A DNA stretch of 64,000 nt from Coptis chinensis (GCA_015680905.1 CM027381.1:21243501-21307500); one strand, 5' to 3'. Counted from the stretch's first letter, positions 1-10,781 are shown. Notes: a model not told the origin generated them from the sequence alone. Made by a program: numbers and translations.

Positions 1-496
1 AGGAACTGTTATGTTTTGGATCATGCTAAACATTATAGGGGAATGGCGTTTTTCTTCTGTGAATGATGCCACTTGCAGCGTCTTCCTTGCTTTAGCCACG
101 GGACGTATGTGCCATGACCTTCCCAGAACCTTGATGTCTAGTTTAGCTCGAGCCTATAGCATGAGGCATAAGTACCTTCTTATGCCTGTTCTAATTTCCC
201 GTATTATGCTATGTTTCTTTCCTATTTTTTGTACACGTTTCACGGATTGGATTACGATCGACACTGTACGACCCACCAATAGTATTATTCAATCTTTCCG
301 TTCAATGACTTGGCAAGGGTGGAGGATACAATCTCATCAGGTTGAACCCTACACCCCGTCAGACCAAGTGGCTCTTAATAGGTTAGCAATAATAGATGAT
401 AAATGGCGAGAAGCCTGGCAAATTATCATGGCATGGCAGGACACGAAGGAACCTCACTTCTTTATAGAAGAAGAGGATAAGGAGGATGAAGAATAA
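1..496 (+). pseudogene. ORF-Y (env-like or unknown retrotransposon ORF), C-terminal part
   Basis: The open frame runs from the window edge through the first ATG at 11 to a stop at 494-496, with an acidic tail (EEEDKEDEE). It lines up with D 46441-46974 and, on the minus strand, with E from about 35480 down to 34990. Shared landmarks are GEWRF, DLPR and KYLLMPVLISRIM. The last one resembles the LPVLITKIM block of ORF-X, so X and Y look related. In plant Athila-like elements an ORF in this position after pol is usually called env-like. I see no clear signal peptide or membrane helix here, so the function is unknown. The N-terminal half is outside the window. Unlike the D and E copies, this stretch has no internal stop or frameshift. 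Confidence 0.6.
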
Positions 497-1329
497 AAGT
501 GGGAGATAAGGTCAGTTTTTAATTCCAGTTAGTGTCTGCTTATGTCCCAAGCAATTTTATTCTGTTAACCCCGGTGGAACTCTTATAGAGTTGCGTCAGT
601 TTTTTTATTTCCTATATTAGTATGTTCTAACCTTGTTTTGCAGATGTTCTAGAATTTCAAGCGTTTCCATGGTATTTTTCCTACCCTATTTATTTAAATG
701 CTTTGAGGACAAAGCATGCTTCTTGTTTAGGGGGCATAAAAACACGTGTAATTAAGGCATCTGTTAGGATATAGATATGTATAATATGCACTTGTTTTCT
801 AGTAAAATTTCAAAAATTCAAAAATATAAATAAAAAAAAAATTGCTATACACTTAGGAATATTGGTATTGTTTTCTTTCTCTATGCTCTTAATAATCTAG
901 AAGTCGCACGTAGCTTTTACATTAGAATAGTTTTTAGAAACTTAGGTTAATATGTAGGTAATAATCCTTGCATCTATCTATAAATCTATTACATGAGTAT
1001 CTATGATTGTTAACAGTAAGTTTCTGAACTCTAGGCTAGAGTACTTATTCTACAAATCCTGTGAGAATATAGCCTAAAGCCTTATATGAGCGAAACATTT
1101 GAGAAATGACACAAAGGGAGAAGTAAAATCCGGATAGAGAAATCACACGTCCACTTGCTTGATCACTAAACCATATCCTAAGCGAGAATTTAGGCCCTCT
1201 TTGGATCGATATAGACAGAAATTCAAACCTATGAATTATTAAATGCTAGTCGCCCCTCTGAGCCTTTCTTTAGCCTTTCATAAACCACAAGTCCTTTACC
1301 CTATTACAAAAACAAAACAAAATAAAAAA

Positions 1330-1371
<42 letters not shown>

Positions 1372-2330
1372 ACCTACTTAATCTAGAATAAGTCTGAGAA
1401 TAGAATGAGGAAGAAAGAAGAAGAGAAAAACCTGTGTAAACAAAAATTAGTTAGTTGCTTCAGAAAAAGAAAAGAAGTTTCCATCCAAGGAAAAGAAAAA
1501 GAAAAATAGAAATAAATAAAAACTCCAAAAATAGAAGAAAAGGGAGTCAAAAGCCAAAGAAAATAAAAAGAAAAATATAGCTAAGGATGGAAACAAAGTA
1601 TAGAACCAAAAGAAAATAACAAGGTTTTCTCTAAGTTACATAATATGAAGACTCTATTATCTCAGACTTGTCCTTTTGAATATCCATTTCCTTCCTTCTT
1701 AAACCATCTCCTAATCCCCGCAACACCTAATAAAGACCTCTAGCTCAATTGGGAATAGGTTAGTGTGATAGTAAGTGGCAGATGTGTTGATCGACTCCGG
1801 CTTCCTTGTGTGTCATTGAGATTGTAAGGTAAAGTGTGCCCGCTGCACACTGGAGTAGCGAAACTTGAGTGGGAAAATCAGAGTGTTTGTATCTTGACTT
1901 ATATGTGAGAACCTACTTAAGGTCACTATTCAGAGTTTTCATAAACGAACCTATTACTGCATTTTATAGTATTACTCATTGTATATATGTTTATTGTAGA
2001 TGATTGATTATTATGCATATAGTAGCTTAGGTTTTGACTTGATTATTCTATATGCATTGCTAGTGAGATGTATAGTTAATTTAGTGCATGAATAAGGAAA
2101 CAATAGTTTTATTTCTTAGTCGTTGTAGTATAGATGAAGTTTGTGAGTACCTTCACTGGAAAACTCCCACGAGGCTATAACTCGTCCACTAGGGAATTCC
2201 TAGTGGTTTAAGGCCTTGTTGCATATGGTCAATGCAATCGCGACTTTCAGTAAACGAGAGTAGTTAGAACTCCATTTTTGGTCACTTATTCTAATTTCTC
2301 ATATTTGCTTGAGGACAAGCAAAATGCTGT
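497..2330 (+). other. Conserved non-coding 3' domain of element Z
   Basis: There is no credible ORF here. The stretch holds a GAGGACAAAGC box (706-716) followed by a GGGGG tract near 731. Next come a conserved segment around 1130-1220 (two internal boxes CACTTGCTTGATCA and CCTCTTTGGAT) and a run of 44 A at 1335-1378. A purine-rich stretch follows, bounded by GTTTCCATCC (about 1478) and GGATGGAAAC (about 1585). The stretch ends with GAGGACAAGC at 2311-2320, just before the polypurine tract. The same order of boxes recurs in A, C, D, E and, in part, F. Confidence 0.8.
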
Positions 2331-2342
2331 TTGGGGGTGGTT
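2331..2342 (+). other. Polypurine tract of element Z
   Basis: TTGGGGGTGG plus TT lies directly against the TGATAAG start of the LTR. It is in the position expected for plus-strand DNA priming. Confidence 0.85.
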
Positions 2343-3838
2343 TGATAAGAGCCCAAAACTGTAGTTTTAACCCCTTAATAATCATACTTTTAGACCAATT
2401 GTGTAAGTAATAATTAAGAGTTAATACTGATTACGTGTTTTTATGTGTTTCAGGCTTCAAAATCAATTATGTGCAGAAATGTGCCACTTTGATGATATAA
2501 AGGAGCAATAGTTGGTTGCTAAGGAGTTCTGTGATTAAAGGCCAAGATTCAAGAAGACAAAGCCTTTGTAAAGCCCGGTCAAAAGGTGAAAAGTCAAAGT
2601 CCACGCGGGCAGAAACAGTACACAAAGTCAGCAGAACTTCTGAAGACCGTATATTTGGACTCAGACGTTGGATTTGGACCTACCTTATGTCAGAACGACC
2701 GTTTCGGAAAGAGCTTTCCAATGGTCTAAGCCTTGGTCCAATCAGAGGAGAATAAGTGGACGAAAAGTCTGTTGAAGTCGAATCTAGCTAAAAAGGGGTC
2801 TGTGGACTGAAGGAATTAGGTTTTGGGCCTGATTCTCTGGCCCAAAACATGGATCCATGCCCATGCACGATTTTGGATCTGATTTCCTCCATATCAACAA
2901 AGAAGACTTAACTCTTAAGATATCTAGGAGCTTAGGATAGAAAGTAGCCATTAGAATAGCTTCTAGATCTAGTTTTAATGGTCTTTAATTAAGTTTAGTT
3001 TCATTTCATTCCTTGTTTTAGATTAAACCTTTAAAATATTGTTATTCATTTGATTAGATTAAGAAAATAGTTTATTATTATTCATTTAGTTTTTTTTGTC
3101 ATTACATTTATAGATCTAGTTTAAATTCTTGTTGATATAATTTCTTAATTACTAATTAGATTTCAATTATTGTTTGTTAAATTAGTAAAGTTGGAATCTT
3201 GATATTATGTTTAGTTTAGATTCATATGGAAATGATTACGGAATGATTCTCGGCTAAACCTCCATTAGAGGGGGTTGAGAAGCCTTGATGAAAGCTTGAT
3301 TCGGATTATCGTAAATTAGAGTCGTAATTTCTATTCCACTCTAGAAAAAGCGATTAATTCACCATGAGAATGGGTTTAATCGTTCACATGCTAGTTATGA
3401 ATTGGTAAAAGTGTCATGTGTAATTAGGGATTAAGAAGAACCAATTGTTCTAACGTGCGAGTTTCAATTCGGATTTCTGACGATTAGGTCGTTAGTAAGT
3501 TAAGTTGAGTTAAGGTGGAATCAATCCCCCCTAATTCCTTATCATAGAATCAATGCAACATTCAGTAGTTAATTAGTCGTATCTTGTGGGCAGTTGCATC
3601 GTAGTTTGTAATTCGTAAATCTCTCATTAGATGGTTAGTTAAGATTATTTATACTTAGAAAACATTACTATGTGAAAGAACTAGGAGTGGAACGAACTTC
3701 CTACTCTACTATATCTGTTCAATAGATAGAGAGTAGAACAATCTTTGATAAACTAGGCACGTAATCTCGTTTAGTTTTACTTACGTTTTGAGTTTTATCA
3801 TTCATTTCGTAAGTAAACTAGCATTTTTACGTTTATCA
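2343..3838 (+). repeat. 3' LTR of element Z
   Basis: The repeat starts TGATAA and ends TTATCA, a 6-bp inverted terminal repeat, and is 1496 bp long. It shares long blocks with the LTRs of D, E and F, including the AAAACTGTAGTTTTAACC start and the conserved CCTCCATTAGAGG box near 3260. A U5 hairpin is present near the end (about 3771-3785 pairing with 3808-3819). The 79-codon ORF inside it is not a gene. Confidence 0.92.
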
Positions 3839-4439
3839 AGCTCCTCAAGGGGACATCATCAACCCGACTTCCTGTGGGTCACGGATTTCTTCTATAATCA
3901 AAAGCACACCTTACATACAATGTCATTATCCAATCCATCGAGTTTGTTGACTCACAAATGAATCTCACTCATTGATGATTTAAAGCAATATACAATGCAC
4001 GTAAGTGCCCGTTATTATATCCAGATTAAGAGGACAAGCATCCATAATAACAGAGGCATTTGCTCTCTTATACATTCAGTATAAAGAGAAACAACCTCAC
4101 TTGGTCCTGTTCAATACACACAAAGTGTACTAGTGTAGTCCTATAGTCAAGATAGACTAATACCAGATTATACTACAACCGTACTAATGGTTTGTCCAAA
4201 TCCATCTAGGTTCTGAACGATTACTTATACTTTATAAGGTACTGATGATATGATCTTCTGTGTGTTCACACCATATCATCTACAACATAAAGTATTAGAC
4301 ACATGCATATAACTAATAACATATATAATATGCAAAACATTTGCCCATATGATTCTCATTCAAAATATAAAAAATTATAGTTAATACAAAAGTAATGCTT
4401 TTAGTATATAACCCTATCACTAACGGTTATAAAACATTA
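3839..4439 (-). repeat. Probable copia LTR remnant, minus strand
   Basis: This stretch lies between the LTR of Z and the copia RT remnant and has no coding potential. Read on the minus strand, it resembles copia LTRs I know from other plants, with a rightmost end near TTATAACCGTTAG and a leftmost part containing GATGATGTCCCCTTGAGGAG. I could not find a matching second copy in the window, so the assignment rests on general appearance. Z appears to be inserted at its left edge. Confidence 0.3.
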
Positions 4440-4989
4440 GAAAGCGGAAATTCTATGCATTAGTAAATCACCCAAATGGTGTAGTGACAATACCATATAT
4501 TGCTTTCGTCGTTGATATTGTAAGCTGTTAGTTTTCTATCAAATCCGCGTAAAAAGCAATGGAAAGGTGTTAAGTGGATATTGAGATATCTCAAGGGCAC
4601 TTCCAAAGTGTGTTTATGTTATGGTGGGAGTAAGACCTTACTTGAAGGCTACATAGATGCAAACATGGAAGATGATGTTGACTCGATGAAGTCTACTTTA
4701 AGTTATCTGTTTACTTTTGCAGTGGGAGTAGTTCTTGGTAATCTAAGTTGCAAAAGTGTATTGCCATCTCCATTACAGAAGCCCAGTATATTGCAGCTAC
4801 TGAGTGTTGCAAAGAGATGTTATGGATAAAGAGGTTCTTCAATGAACTAGGGCTAAAGTAAAAACAGTTTGTGGTTCTGTGTGACAGTCAGAGCACCATC
4901 CATTTGAGCAAGAATCCGAGTTTTTATTCTAGATCCAAGCGTATACATGTGCATTATCATTGGATTAGAGAAGTTCTCGAAGAGAAATA
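4440..4989 (+). pseudogene. Ty1/copia RT C-terminus and RNase H, broken
   Basis: Translation shows the copia RT-RNase H junction (VKWxxRYLKGTS, about 4570-4610), then the RNase H motif GYIDANMEDDVDS (about 4643-4685). In a second frame, TEAQYIAATECCKEMLW follows (about 4780-4830), then LCDSQSTIHLSKNPSF and HYHWIREVLEE. A one-base loss near 4735 shifts the frame, and a TAA at about 4859 interrupts the end. Element A interrupts the gene at 4989, and the missing tail reappears at 13869-13966. The copy is clearly dead. RNase H in this family removes RNA from RNA-DNA hybrids during reverse transcription. Confidence 0.85.
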
Positions 4990-4994
4990 ATTGT

Positions 4995-6595
4995 TGATAA
5001 GAGCCCAAAACTGTAGTTTTAACCCATTTAACAATATTGCTTTAGACCAATTATGTGATTAATAAGTAAGAGTTAGTACTGTTGTCATTCGTTTGTGTAT
5101 TTCAGGCTTCGGAGTCAAATATGTGCAGAAATGCGCCCCTTCTGTGAGATAAAGGAGCAAGGGTTGGTTGCTAAGAAGTTCTGTGATTAAAGGCCAAGGG
5201 TGTGTTTGTTATGATGGAAACATTATGGAAAGGAAAGGAAAATAAGAGTGGTCCACCTTTTCCATAGTTTTTAAGGCGTTTGTTTACCCATGGAAAGGAA
5301 ATGGGCTTTTCCATATGGAAACAAATGGAAAAGGTTTTGTGTCCTTAGCTAACCCCTGAAAATTTTGTGGAAAGGAAAGGAAAGGAAATAGATAGATAGG
5401 GATTTACTACTAATACACCCCATCCAACAATACAATTATTCATTTCCAAAGCTTTTGCAAACAAACATGATTATTTCTTTCCCCAGTTTTTACTTTCCTT
5501 TCCCCAGTTTACCAAACACATACCATTTAAAATTATTTCCTTTCCATTCCATTCCATAGTGGACCACCAATTTTATTTCCTTTCCTTTCCGTGAGTTAAA
5601 ATTTAACAAACACACCCCAAGATTCAAAGAGAAAAAACCTTTTTAAAGCCTGGTCAAAGCTGAAAAGTCAAAGTCAACGCAGGCAGAAACAACGCACAAA
5701 AGTCAACAGAATTTCTGAAGGTCGTATTTTTGGACTCAAACCTTGGAATTGGGCCTACCCTATGTCAAAACGACTGGCTCGGAAAGAGCTTTCCAATGGT
5801 CTAAGACTTGCCAAATAAGAGGAGTATAAATGGGCGAAAAGTCCGTGGAAGTCAAATCCAGCTGAAAAGGCCTCTATGGACTGAAGAAATTAGGTTTTGG
5901 GCTCGATTTTTCGGCCCAAAACATGGTTCCTCAGCCCATGCACGAAAAAGTGGATATGGTCTCCTCCATTTGTATGGAGAAGATTTAGCTCTTAAGCATA
6001 GTTAGATCTAGATTAGAAAATTAGGTTAGACTCCATTAATTAGTTCCAATAGCTTGTTTTAGATCTAGTTTTTACCTTCAATTAATTAGTGTTAGAACAA
6101 AGTAGATTATTATTTAGAATTCAAGTATTAGTTTTCATTTCAATTTAGTTATTGATTAAATTCTTGTTTAGTTTTAGTTGTTTTAAATTCATAAATTAGG
6201 TTGTATTCATTTTGATTCTTAGACTATTGTTAAAATTAGATTTATAAAGTTTCAATTAGTTATTAAATTATGACTTGTTATTATTGTTCTTGTGTTGGGA
6301 ATGATAGTATAATAATATTAGGCTAAAACCTCCATTAGAGTAGGTTAAGGAAGTCATGTGAAGATGATTGCTTGTAAGAATAGTTGTTATTTAGAATAGA
6401 AATTTTACATCTCATTACTCTCACCATTGTTCTTTGTGTTTGATTAATTGAATTCATTTATGTCTTGCTAGATTAAGAGTGGAGCGATTCCGTACTCTAT
6501 ATATTGCATGAATATATATGTGAGAGTAGGAAATAAATAATTGAAACCATAAGAATGAGGTTAGAGTAATCTAGTCGTGTTTTTACGGGTTATCA
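4995..6595 (+). repeat. 5' LTR of element A (contains a MITE)
   Basis: The repeat starts TGATAAGAGCCC and ends GGTTATCA. Without the 418-bp MITE and its 5-bp duplication it is 1178 bp, matching the 1195-bp 3' LTR. The 3' copy has an extra short segment around 13375-13392. This LTR is a shorter subfamily than those of Z, D, E and F and lacks their U5 hairpin, but it shares the start and the CCTCCATTAGAG box (about 6329). Confidence 0.93.
5199..5616. mobile_element. MITE (foldback-like, non-autonomous DNA transposon)
   Basis: The 418-bp insert begins GGTGTGTTTGTTA and ends with its reverse complement TAACAAACACACC. It is flanked by CCAAG on both sides (5194-5198 and 5617-5621). The matching LTR site at about 12865 has a single CCAAG and no insert, which gives a clean empty site. 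Inside, GGTCCACC-type and GGAAAGGAAA-type segments recur in inverted orientation, so the element can fold. It has no ORF. The superfamily is uncertain. Confidence 0.85.
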
Positions 6596-6597
6596 AA

Positions 6598-6610
6598 TGG
6601 CGTCACTGCC
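6598..6610 (+). other. Primer-binding site of element A (tRNA-Asp-like)
   Basis: TGGCGTCACTGCC lies 2 bases after the LTR end. It resembles the complement of the 3' end of plant tRNA-Asp (TGGCGCCGTTGCC), and D has the closer version TGGCGCCGCTGCC at 24535. Confidence 0.75.
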
Positions 6611-7936
6611 ATATTAATCTCGTTCAAGACAAGAATTCAATTGCTTGAATTCAAGGGGAAATCCCCCATTCTCTACCCACCCACCCTTTTAATTTTTCAT
6701 TCTTATTTCTTGAATTTTTGGAACTGTTCACTGTTTTAGGCATAAGGGTTGCCGATTCACAGAGGAAAATACTACAGTAAAGGTATTTGTAAATTTTGAA
6801 AAATTCTGACAATTTACAAGCATAATCCTTACGGTGCTATTGATTTACTGTAATTTTTTCAGATTTTTCCTAATTGTTTTACTTTGTGAACAAATACGAT
6901 CTTTACAGTGCTGCATTTCAGTTTTCAAACCGTAAGTTCTTGAAAACAGATGAGTAAGGTTACTTAGGAAGTTCCAAAAATTCTAAAATTTTTATAGGAG
7001 TATCTATCTTAAGTCAGACGTTTTCAGTAAAACTTTGACGAGTTTTTGATTTGTTTTGACCACCTAACTAGTGGATTGTTTTTAGTGTGTTTCTGCAGTT
7101 TTGCAAACACTTAATTTCTGGAACACTAGCCTATAAGGAGGGTTTTTAGAACTCCAATTGCTCTAAAATTTTTACATGAATAGCCATGATCTGTTAGGAG
7201 TTTCCAGTAAAATTTTGAAGATTTTTGTCCCTGTTTTGATTGGTTAACCTTTCAGTTTTTTGTATTGTGTCTAAAAACTGTTTCACAAACTTTGAAGGAC
7301 AGTAGAAGGACTTTCATAGCTCCGATTGATCTGAAATTTTACTGGCTACTTGATAGACGTCTTAGCAAACTACTGTAAAAATTTCAAATTTTTTGGAGAG
7401 CACCCCGCGCCCTAGATAGGCTATTTCCAAGCGCGCCTCGTACTCAACTGCCTGGATATTGTGTCAAGCACAAGCGCGCCCCGCGCCCTAGATAGCCTAT
7501 TTCCAAGCGCGCCCTGCGCTCAGCCGCCTGGACAATATGTCAAGGATGAGCGCGACCCGTGCCCTAGGTATCCTATTTCCAAGCGTACCCAGCGCTCAAC
7601 CACCTGGAACTTGAGTTAGACAGGAGCGCGACCTGCGCCCTACCAAGGCCATTTTTGAGCGCAACCCGCGCCTTCTTCTGGAGCAAACCGATTTTCACAG
7701 GTCAGTCCAAATTTTCATTTATTCAAGTTATTCAGTGTTTCTAACATCATACAAATACTGAGATAACGTATACAAGATGCTATTCAAACGCGTAGCAAGG
7801 AGGCATTCAGGTACTCCTTCTTCCACTCCTCGCCTTTTCTGTCAGAGGAGTTTTAATTCTAGTATAATCAGGCTTGTTTTTTGTAGACATAAATACCACA
7901 CGCCTATCTACAATTTCACACACTACACCTGCATCA
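6611..7936 (+). other. Untranslated leader of element A
   Basis: There is no ORF in about 1.3 kb. Near 7130-7400 a weak repeat of the phrase around CTCCAATTGCTCTAAAATTTTTAC is seen. A GC-rich minisatellite follows at 7398-7690. A GCGTAGCAAGGAGGCATTCAG/GTACTC segment at 7790-7816 is shared with C, D and E and looks like a splice donor. The gag ATG is at 7937. Confidence 0.7.
7398..7690 (+). repeat. GC-rich minisatellite, period about 75 bp
   Basis: Imperfect units start near 7399, 7472, 7549 and 7624, with a partial unit near 7656. Each has a GAGCGCGACCCGCGCCCTA-like core followed by TATTTCCAAGCGC and CCGCCTGGA. The GC content contrasts strongly with the AT-rich surroundings. Confidence 0.8.
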
Positions 7937-9639
7937 ATGGCTAAAGAGAAAGAGACTCCTCTCTCTGATTTTTATAAAGCCCTAAATGATGCACGACTCA
8001 GGTGTAGACCACGAGAAGCCTTACCAGCATATGCGTAGGATAGACCAAGTTCTCACTACATTCCATCATCCTAGTGTAAGTCTGGATCAAGTTAAACTTA
8101 GGGTGTTTCCATTCACCCTAGCCTACAAGGCGGCGTCTTGGTTAACTGCCCAAATGCCAAACTCTTTGAACTCATGGGATAATCTTGTTCAATTATTTAT
8201 GGAACAGTTTTACCCACCACTGAAGACAGATGAAATGCTTCAAAAGATTCATTTCTTCCACCAGAATCCTCATGAATCCTTTTCAGAGGCGTGGACTCGT
8301 TTCACTGATCTACTCATTGAATGCCCGCATCATAATCTTGCGAAGGACACGCTTGTTCCTGCCTTCTTCAAGGGGCTTTTACATCATCATAAGGAGGTTC
8401 TAGATATCATGACTGGGGGTAGTTTTCTTAGTAAAAGAGCCTCGGATGCTTATAAATTCTTAGAGGATTAATCTAAGAGGAACAACAATTGGGGAGGTAA
8501 CGACTCTTCCCGCTCCACTCCTTCTTCTTTTGAGGTTAAACATGATTCCGAGCTTAAAACTCTTATCGATGCCCTCACTAAAAAGGTTGATGCCATCTCT
8601 ATTCAACAATAACCCACTGCAGTCATGAACATTAAATATACTCGTTGTAATGTTTGTTTTAGTCTTGAGCATTCCGACTTCTATTGTCCTCTTGTCTATG
8701 CACAACCACCACCACAACCATCAAATTTCAACCAGTTAACTCAACATCAAGGACAAGGAAACTTAGGTAATCAAAATAAAGGTTTAGTGCCCATGACCCA
8801 GAACTATCAACATCAAGACATGAACGCTCAACAAGCCTTAATTCCAGTTCAACCATCTACAGACAAATTAGTAGTGACCTTGTTGGAAAAACAAAATCAA
8901 ATTATGCAACAAAACTCAAACTTGATGAAAGATCAGCATGATCAAAACTCTAATATAATGAAACAAACGATGCAGATGATGCAGTCTCTATGCCAAAAGG
9001 TTATTGACATGTCTCCTAACCAAAATAATAACTAAGCAGGCGTGTTTCTAGGTCAAGCAGTGCCTAATCCTAAGTCAACAAACACCGCCTTTGAAATAAA
9101 CAGTATTCACTCTAATGGTAATATAAACCAAGGGGACCTACAGGCAGTCACTACCCTTTGTTCAGGGAGAGTAGTTGATAACAAAGTAACTATATATGTC
9201 TGAAGACCACCCGCAAACAGAAGCTGAAAATGAAACCATACCAAATACTATAATAGAAACTGAAGACCCTACAACTGTAGAAGTACCAGTTAAACCACAA
9301 TCGAAAAGGAAAACCTTACAAGACCCAATAATAGAAATTGAAGACCCTATACCTGTAGAGGTTCCAATATGGACACCTAGATGGAAAACGGATAGAGATA
9401 AAGCAAAGACTAATAATATTGCTAAATATATAGATAAACCACCATATCCCCAGAGACTAGTTATGTCTAAAAAGGACGAAAATTTTGATGAGATTAGGGA
9501 AGTGTTTAAAAATTTGACTATAAACCTACCTTTTCTAGATGCTATAAAAAGTCTACCTGGACACGTTAAGTTTCTAAAAGAGTTGTGCACCAAGAAGAGG
9601 AAAACTAACATACCTAATGAAGCCTTCTTTAACTGAACA
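7937..9639 (+). pseudogene. gag: gag of element A, broken
   Basis: It starts at ATG 7937 (MAKEKETPLSDFYKAL), then loses about 100 bp relative to C, so VDHEKPYQHM resumes in another frame at about 8004. Capsid-type sequence follows (FPFTLAYKAASWLTAQ, EQFYPP, ESFSEAWTRFTDLL) to a TAA at 8469-8471. A zinc knuckle CNVCFSLEHSDFYC (CX2CX4HX4C, about 8646-8687), a Gln/Asn-rich stretch and the RSGRVVDNKV-like block follow with further stops and a frameshift. The last frame (9196-9636) holds the conserved gag end FKNLTINLPFLDAIKSLPGH. Gag packages the element RNA in cytoplasmic particles. This copy cannot make a full protein. Confidence 0.88.
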
Positions 9640-10500
9640 ATATCTCTTTTTATCTTAACATAATGGAATTGTTAAGTACAAGGACCCTGGTCGTCTTACC
9701 GTACAATGCACCTTAGGTGATACCTTCATAACAACTGCTTTATTCGACCTGGGAGCGAGTGTTAACTTACTCCCCTTTTATTTATATAAACAACTGGGTC
9801 TAACAAAACTTCAACCAACCAAAATGACTTTGCAGTTAGCCGATCGTTCTATTAAGTATCCCAAGGGTGTAGTTGAAAACATTCTCATTAAAGTGCAGGA
9901 TTTTTACTATCCAGCTGACTTTGTTATTATTGACACAGAAGTTGCTCATGATTATATTCCCATCATCTTAGGGCGTCCTTTCTTGGCAACTGTCAATGCC
10001 CAAATCAATTGCCGGGATGGCTCAATGACTCTTTCTTTTGGAAATCTTTCTGTGGAAGTTAACATGTTTAGACAAAAGCAGAGACAACTAGGTTTTCCTG
10101 TAGAAGGTGAAGTTAAGTCTATTGAGAGTTTGGTATATCACATTGGTGCTTTCGATGATCTCGTCCCTACACTAGTAGATACCCCTCTTATGGAAGAAGA
10201 CAAAGATCACAATTTTGACTCCTTGAACATAACTAAACTAGAGAAAGAATTTTCCACCCTGCTTTCCAACACGACAAGAGATGGAGTAAACCTAACAATA
10301 AACGAGATAGATGAATTCCTCAAAGATGGAGATGAATACCAAAATTATATGGATGTGAACAACCTAGATGACGAATTCGACGAGTTTCTAAGAGCCTATG
10401 ATGATCCACCCTCTCAAGCACTGCCTAGAGCACCACCCTACCACCAACTACGAGTTAATCCCTCGGGGAATCCAATCATTCTTCCACCTTTTTTCTTCTA
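9640..10500 (+). pseudogene. Protease and acidic spacer of element A
   Basis: The protease core follows gag in the order NGIVKYKDP, then ALFDLGASVNLLPFYLYKQ (about 9737-9790). The catalytic DTGA triad region reads DLGA (9746-9757), so Asp is kept but Thr is lost. Then come LQLADRSIKYPKGVVEN, DFYYPADFVI and the second conserved block PIILGRPFLATVNA (about 9958-9996). From about 10130 the sequence differs from D: VPTLVDTPL is followed by a strongly acidic stretch (EIDEFLKDGDEYQN, NLDDEFDEFL). C carries a close copy and E a shorter one, while in D an RT-leading spacer occupies this place. The frame is open from 9824 to 10501. Confidence 0.82.
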
Positions 10501-10781
10501 ACACTTATCCACATTCCAAGTATCTTCCACAACCATCCATTTTCTCACAATCATTCATTTGGACATCTTTTCGTTCAAAGAAAAAGAAGAAAATTTATGC
10601 TCGATTAGGTTCTAGATCCATCAGAATTCACTCCCATTCTACTAAGCCATGCCATAGGAAATCTTGGTGCTTAATTATATTTAATGGTGCATCCCGTGTT
10701 AACTATTTATGGAAAGATCCACAATTATTTAGATTATTGATATATGGAAAACTGCATGTTAATACATATATATCACATTAA
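10501..10781 (+). pseudogene. Conserved C-terminal module (YLWKDPQLF) of element A
   Basis: This short frame (in frame with an open stretch from 10398) has a basic run (RSKKKKK) and then HRKSWCLIIF and the core VNYLWKDPQLFRLLIYGKLHVN, ending at 10779-10781. Homologues stand at the same place in C (20621-20755) and E (minus, 39081-38788), but not in D. In the core most A-C-E codon differences are synonymous, which points to past selection on the protein. In C the module is in frame with the preceding acidic spacer, apart from two stops, so it probably ended a gag-PR polyprotein. I do not recognise the domain. Confidence 0.65.

Larger units (their letters stand above)
1..3838 (+). mobile_element. 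Element Z: 3' part of an Athila-like Ty3/gypsy retrotransposon
   Basis: The window opens inside the last ORF of this element. The order is ORF-Y C-terminal part, a long non-coding 3' domain, a polypurine tract and a 3' LTR. The same order is seen in D (46064-50244) and, on the minus strand, in E (35794-31708). The 5' part lies outside the window, so the upstream target duplication cannot be checked. Its LTR belongs to the same long subfamily (about 1.4-1.5 kb) as those of D, E and F. Confidence 0.88.

Noticed and set aside
2516..2755. 79-codon ORF in the Z LTR and its counterparts at 23223-23498 and 48938-49215
   Set aside because: They lie inside LTRs, recur only because the LTR recurs, and their frames are not kept in the other LTR copies.
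7398..7690. CRISPR-like array
   Set aside because: Units of about 75 bp are contiguous with no unique spacers, so this is an ordinary minisatellite in a plant retroelement leader.
9162..9611. 149-codon minus-strand ORF over gag of A
   Set aside because: It is the antisense shadow of the gag frame 9196-9636; the sense frame has recognisable motifs.
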